Shown piece by piece: positions 62,006 through 64,000 of a stretch of 64,000 nucleotides of DNA (its first letter is position 1; the number at the start of each line of letters is the position of its first letter). The notes under the pieces were generated by a model. It saw only the letters and a program-made list of their open reading frames with translations, was not told the DNA's origin and made no database searches. The DNA is from Eonycteris spelaea (lineage: Eukaryota; Chordata; Mammalia; Chiroptera; Pteropodidae): NCBI GenBank assembly GCA_003508835.1, contig PUFA01000027.1:4526001-4590000 (forward strand), written 5' to 3'. The position numbers were made by a program, and so were the translations under genes.

Positions 62006-64000
62006 GATAAGAAAACAATTTGTTATATCTTCTATATTCTATAAGATTTAAATACAACATTTGAGAAGATAGTGTTTTTAGAGATAAAACAGCCCAATAT
62101 ATCTATCCCTCCTTCTCCCCCACACACCTTAATAAGGCTGTAATTACTATTTCTCCTTTTGTTGGTGTTTTTTAAGCCCCTGTCACTCTTTGAGAAGACT
62201 ATGGAAGCAAGTTACATTTGTTCTAGAAGTAATTTCAATGCTTTTTTACTTTGGGGACAATAAAAAGCAAATTGAATTTACTATGAAAAGAATTAGCCTC
62301 TTAAGAATTTTTCAAGGAGTGGTACACTGAAGATTCTACTAAGTGATGAAACCAAGGAATGATTGAGTTTTAAAATAAGGTAGAAGAACAAAGTAATAAT
62401 TAGCAGCTGCTTAATATTTCTTTCTTTCTGGGTTTTAAATAAAAATTAAGATATAACTACTGAGGTTCCATCTACCACAAACATAAGCATGACTCTGGAA
62501 TGAACGATGTTATATGTGATGGTTTAGTAGTTCTTGGCTATCTCACCTGTGTTGCTGGAATGTCAATGGAAATTTTAGAGGCCTTCTTCTAAGGTTATGG
62601 ACAGACAACCCAGACATTGGCCACGTGTATTGATTATTGACTGGCCATTGTCATATCATTCAGTCACGTCTCACTGACAGCCTTTAGTGTGAAAAGGTAG
62701 ACAGCAACAATTACCAGCACAATTATCAGGGGTATGAGGAAATAAGGGGGACAGTGGAAAACAAGCACTCAAATTGCTATAACGTTTCCTTTAGAGCATT
62801 TTCTCAGATTTAAATTTCAAAATATTTAAAATAGTTGCAGTTTTTCAAATTCATTTCTCTTCTGAAACTTTAATACTCATCCCAAAGCAGCAGTATCTCA
62901 ATGCCTATGATAATTTTAAAATTTGCTTTAGGATTTGGAGAGATTTGTTGTTGTTTCTTCCTTTTCTCAAAGTCAATTCATCAAAGATGAGCGAATGATT
63001 CCCCTGTGACAACTATCTCATAGGAGAGGGAGAGTATTGTTTCGCTGAATTAGAAACCTTGAAAATAGAAACCTTGATATTGCCCTTAATGACAGAAGAG
63101 ACAGCTCCCTGGTACTGGTATTCAATATAATTTCCCGCTGGGGGAAATTTCTCCAGTCTGCATGATTAAAAATAAAAATGTGTTGATGGTGGTGTGGGTA
63201 GTGAATGTTAAGAGGATTTAGTAAGCAAAGGTATGTATGTATTTCTGGGGAGAGAAATGCAGAGTTAGGAAAATGGCAAGGAGAGATGAAAGTGATACTG
63301 AAAATCATTAAGATAGACTGGAATACAACTGATTTTAGAGATCATTCATAGACCTGAATTAGAAAGTAACCTTGAAGTCACCTAGTCAAGTTTTTCTGGT
63401 TTGAATGTGACCTTTACTGAAATCTGGAGGTCAAATTGACTGGCACTTAAATTTGATATGGCTCTGGCTTTAATTAGACCCGTTTTTGAGCTGATTGTCC
63501 TATCCATAGCAATTTTGCTGTCAGATTATGGGAGGTGGGTTTTTTCAATTCCAGTTTGGAATCATGGACCCTTAACTTCAGTATCATTAAATCTGTATCC
63601 TAGGCCAGCCGTTTTTCTCAGACACTGCTCAAAATGGAGTTCCTTGTCCAGTTTACGTCCACTGAAGGAATCTACAAATTCCTAATGCATCTCTGTGTGA
63701 ATTGCTCCTCTGTTCTGCTGCTGCCTTTGGTGGTATGCACATATGTGAGCCATTGCCGAGAACAGAGGGGCAATTCAGATGCTGGGAACATTTTTAGAAT
63801 AATGATACTCAGTGGAATTTCACATAGACTTCATTTTAATTTATGACTATGGGCCACTTTTGTCAAATAAAGCATGTATTTACAATAGTGAAACATTTAA
63901 AACTTTCGAAAAATGTTTAACTCTTTGGGGTTTGGGTTTATGCTTCTCATTAATGTTTACATAATTTAAGTCTTGACAGTGGAAAAGCTAGAATAGAAAG
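62006..64000 (-). other. COL28A1 intron running off the right edge
   Basis: No further Gly-X-Y exon could be found between 58591 and the end. The next 5' exon lies outside. No recognised repeat in this part. Confidence 0.55.

Overview
The window is nuclear DNA from a placental mammal. It is AT-rich, almost all non-coding, full of old L2, MIR, L1, MaLR and DNA-transposon relics, and crossed by one spliced vertebrate gene on the minus strand. No primate Alu, rodent B1/B2, carnivore SINEC, ruminant BovB or pig PRE copies were noticed. The only unusual SINE is a 5S-rRNA-derived one at 12.4-12.6 kb, a type known from Old World fruit bats among other lineages. A fruit bat or another SINE-poor laurasiatherian is therefore possible, but the species is not established.

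The gene is COL28A1 (collagen type XXVIII alpha-1), read right to left. Ten coding exons are visible, and their phases all join. In transcript order they are: two Gly-X-Y exons (58524-58590 and 56552-56619); a 26.5 kb intron; three more Gly-X-Y exons (29968-30036, 29351-29431, 29223-29258); a short hinge exon (23289-23325); one exon with the whole second von Willebrand A domain and its complete MIDAS motif (21115-21669); two linker exons (19369-19526, 8742-8943); and the Kunitz exon with the stop codon (7229-7401). The 5' half of the gene (signal peptide, first VWA domain, most of the triple helix) lies beyond the right edge. Positions 1-7228 hold the 3' flank and possibly a spliced non-coding last exon.

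The most notable point is damage in two consecutive collagen exons. Exon 58524-58590 is 2 nt short and exon 56552-56619 is 1 nt short of the 69 nt that their Gly-X-Y pattern demands. The first lesion shifts the frame into a TGA at 56615-56617. All other exons, 1311 coding nt, are lesion-free. Either this allele or species lost the gene recently, or the two G/C-run indels are assembly errors. Both exons together are 135 nt, so skipping the pair would keep the frame.

Other points are a consensus splice donor directly abutting the stop codon, two in-phase donors on the linker exon, a GC-AG intron, a 5S-derived SINE inserted in an old L2, a twin-primed (5'-inverted) L1, and perfect hairpins in introns. 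Repeat family names were assigned by eye from remembered consensus sequences, so their edges are approximate. No second protein-coding gene, tRNA or CpG island was found.
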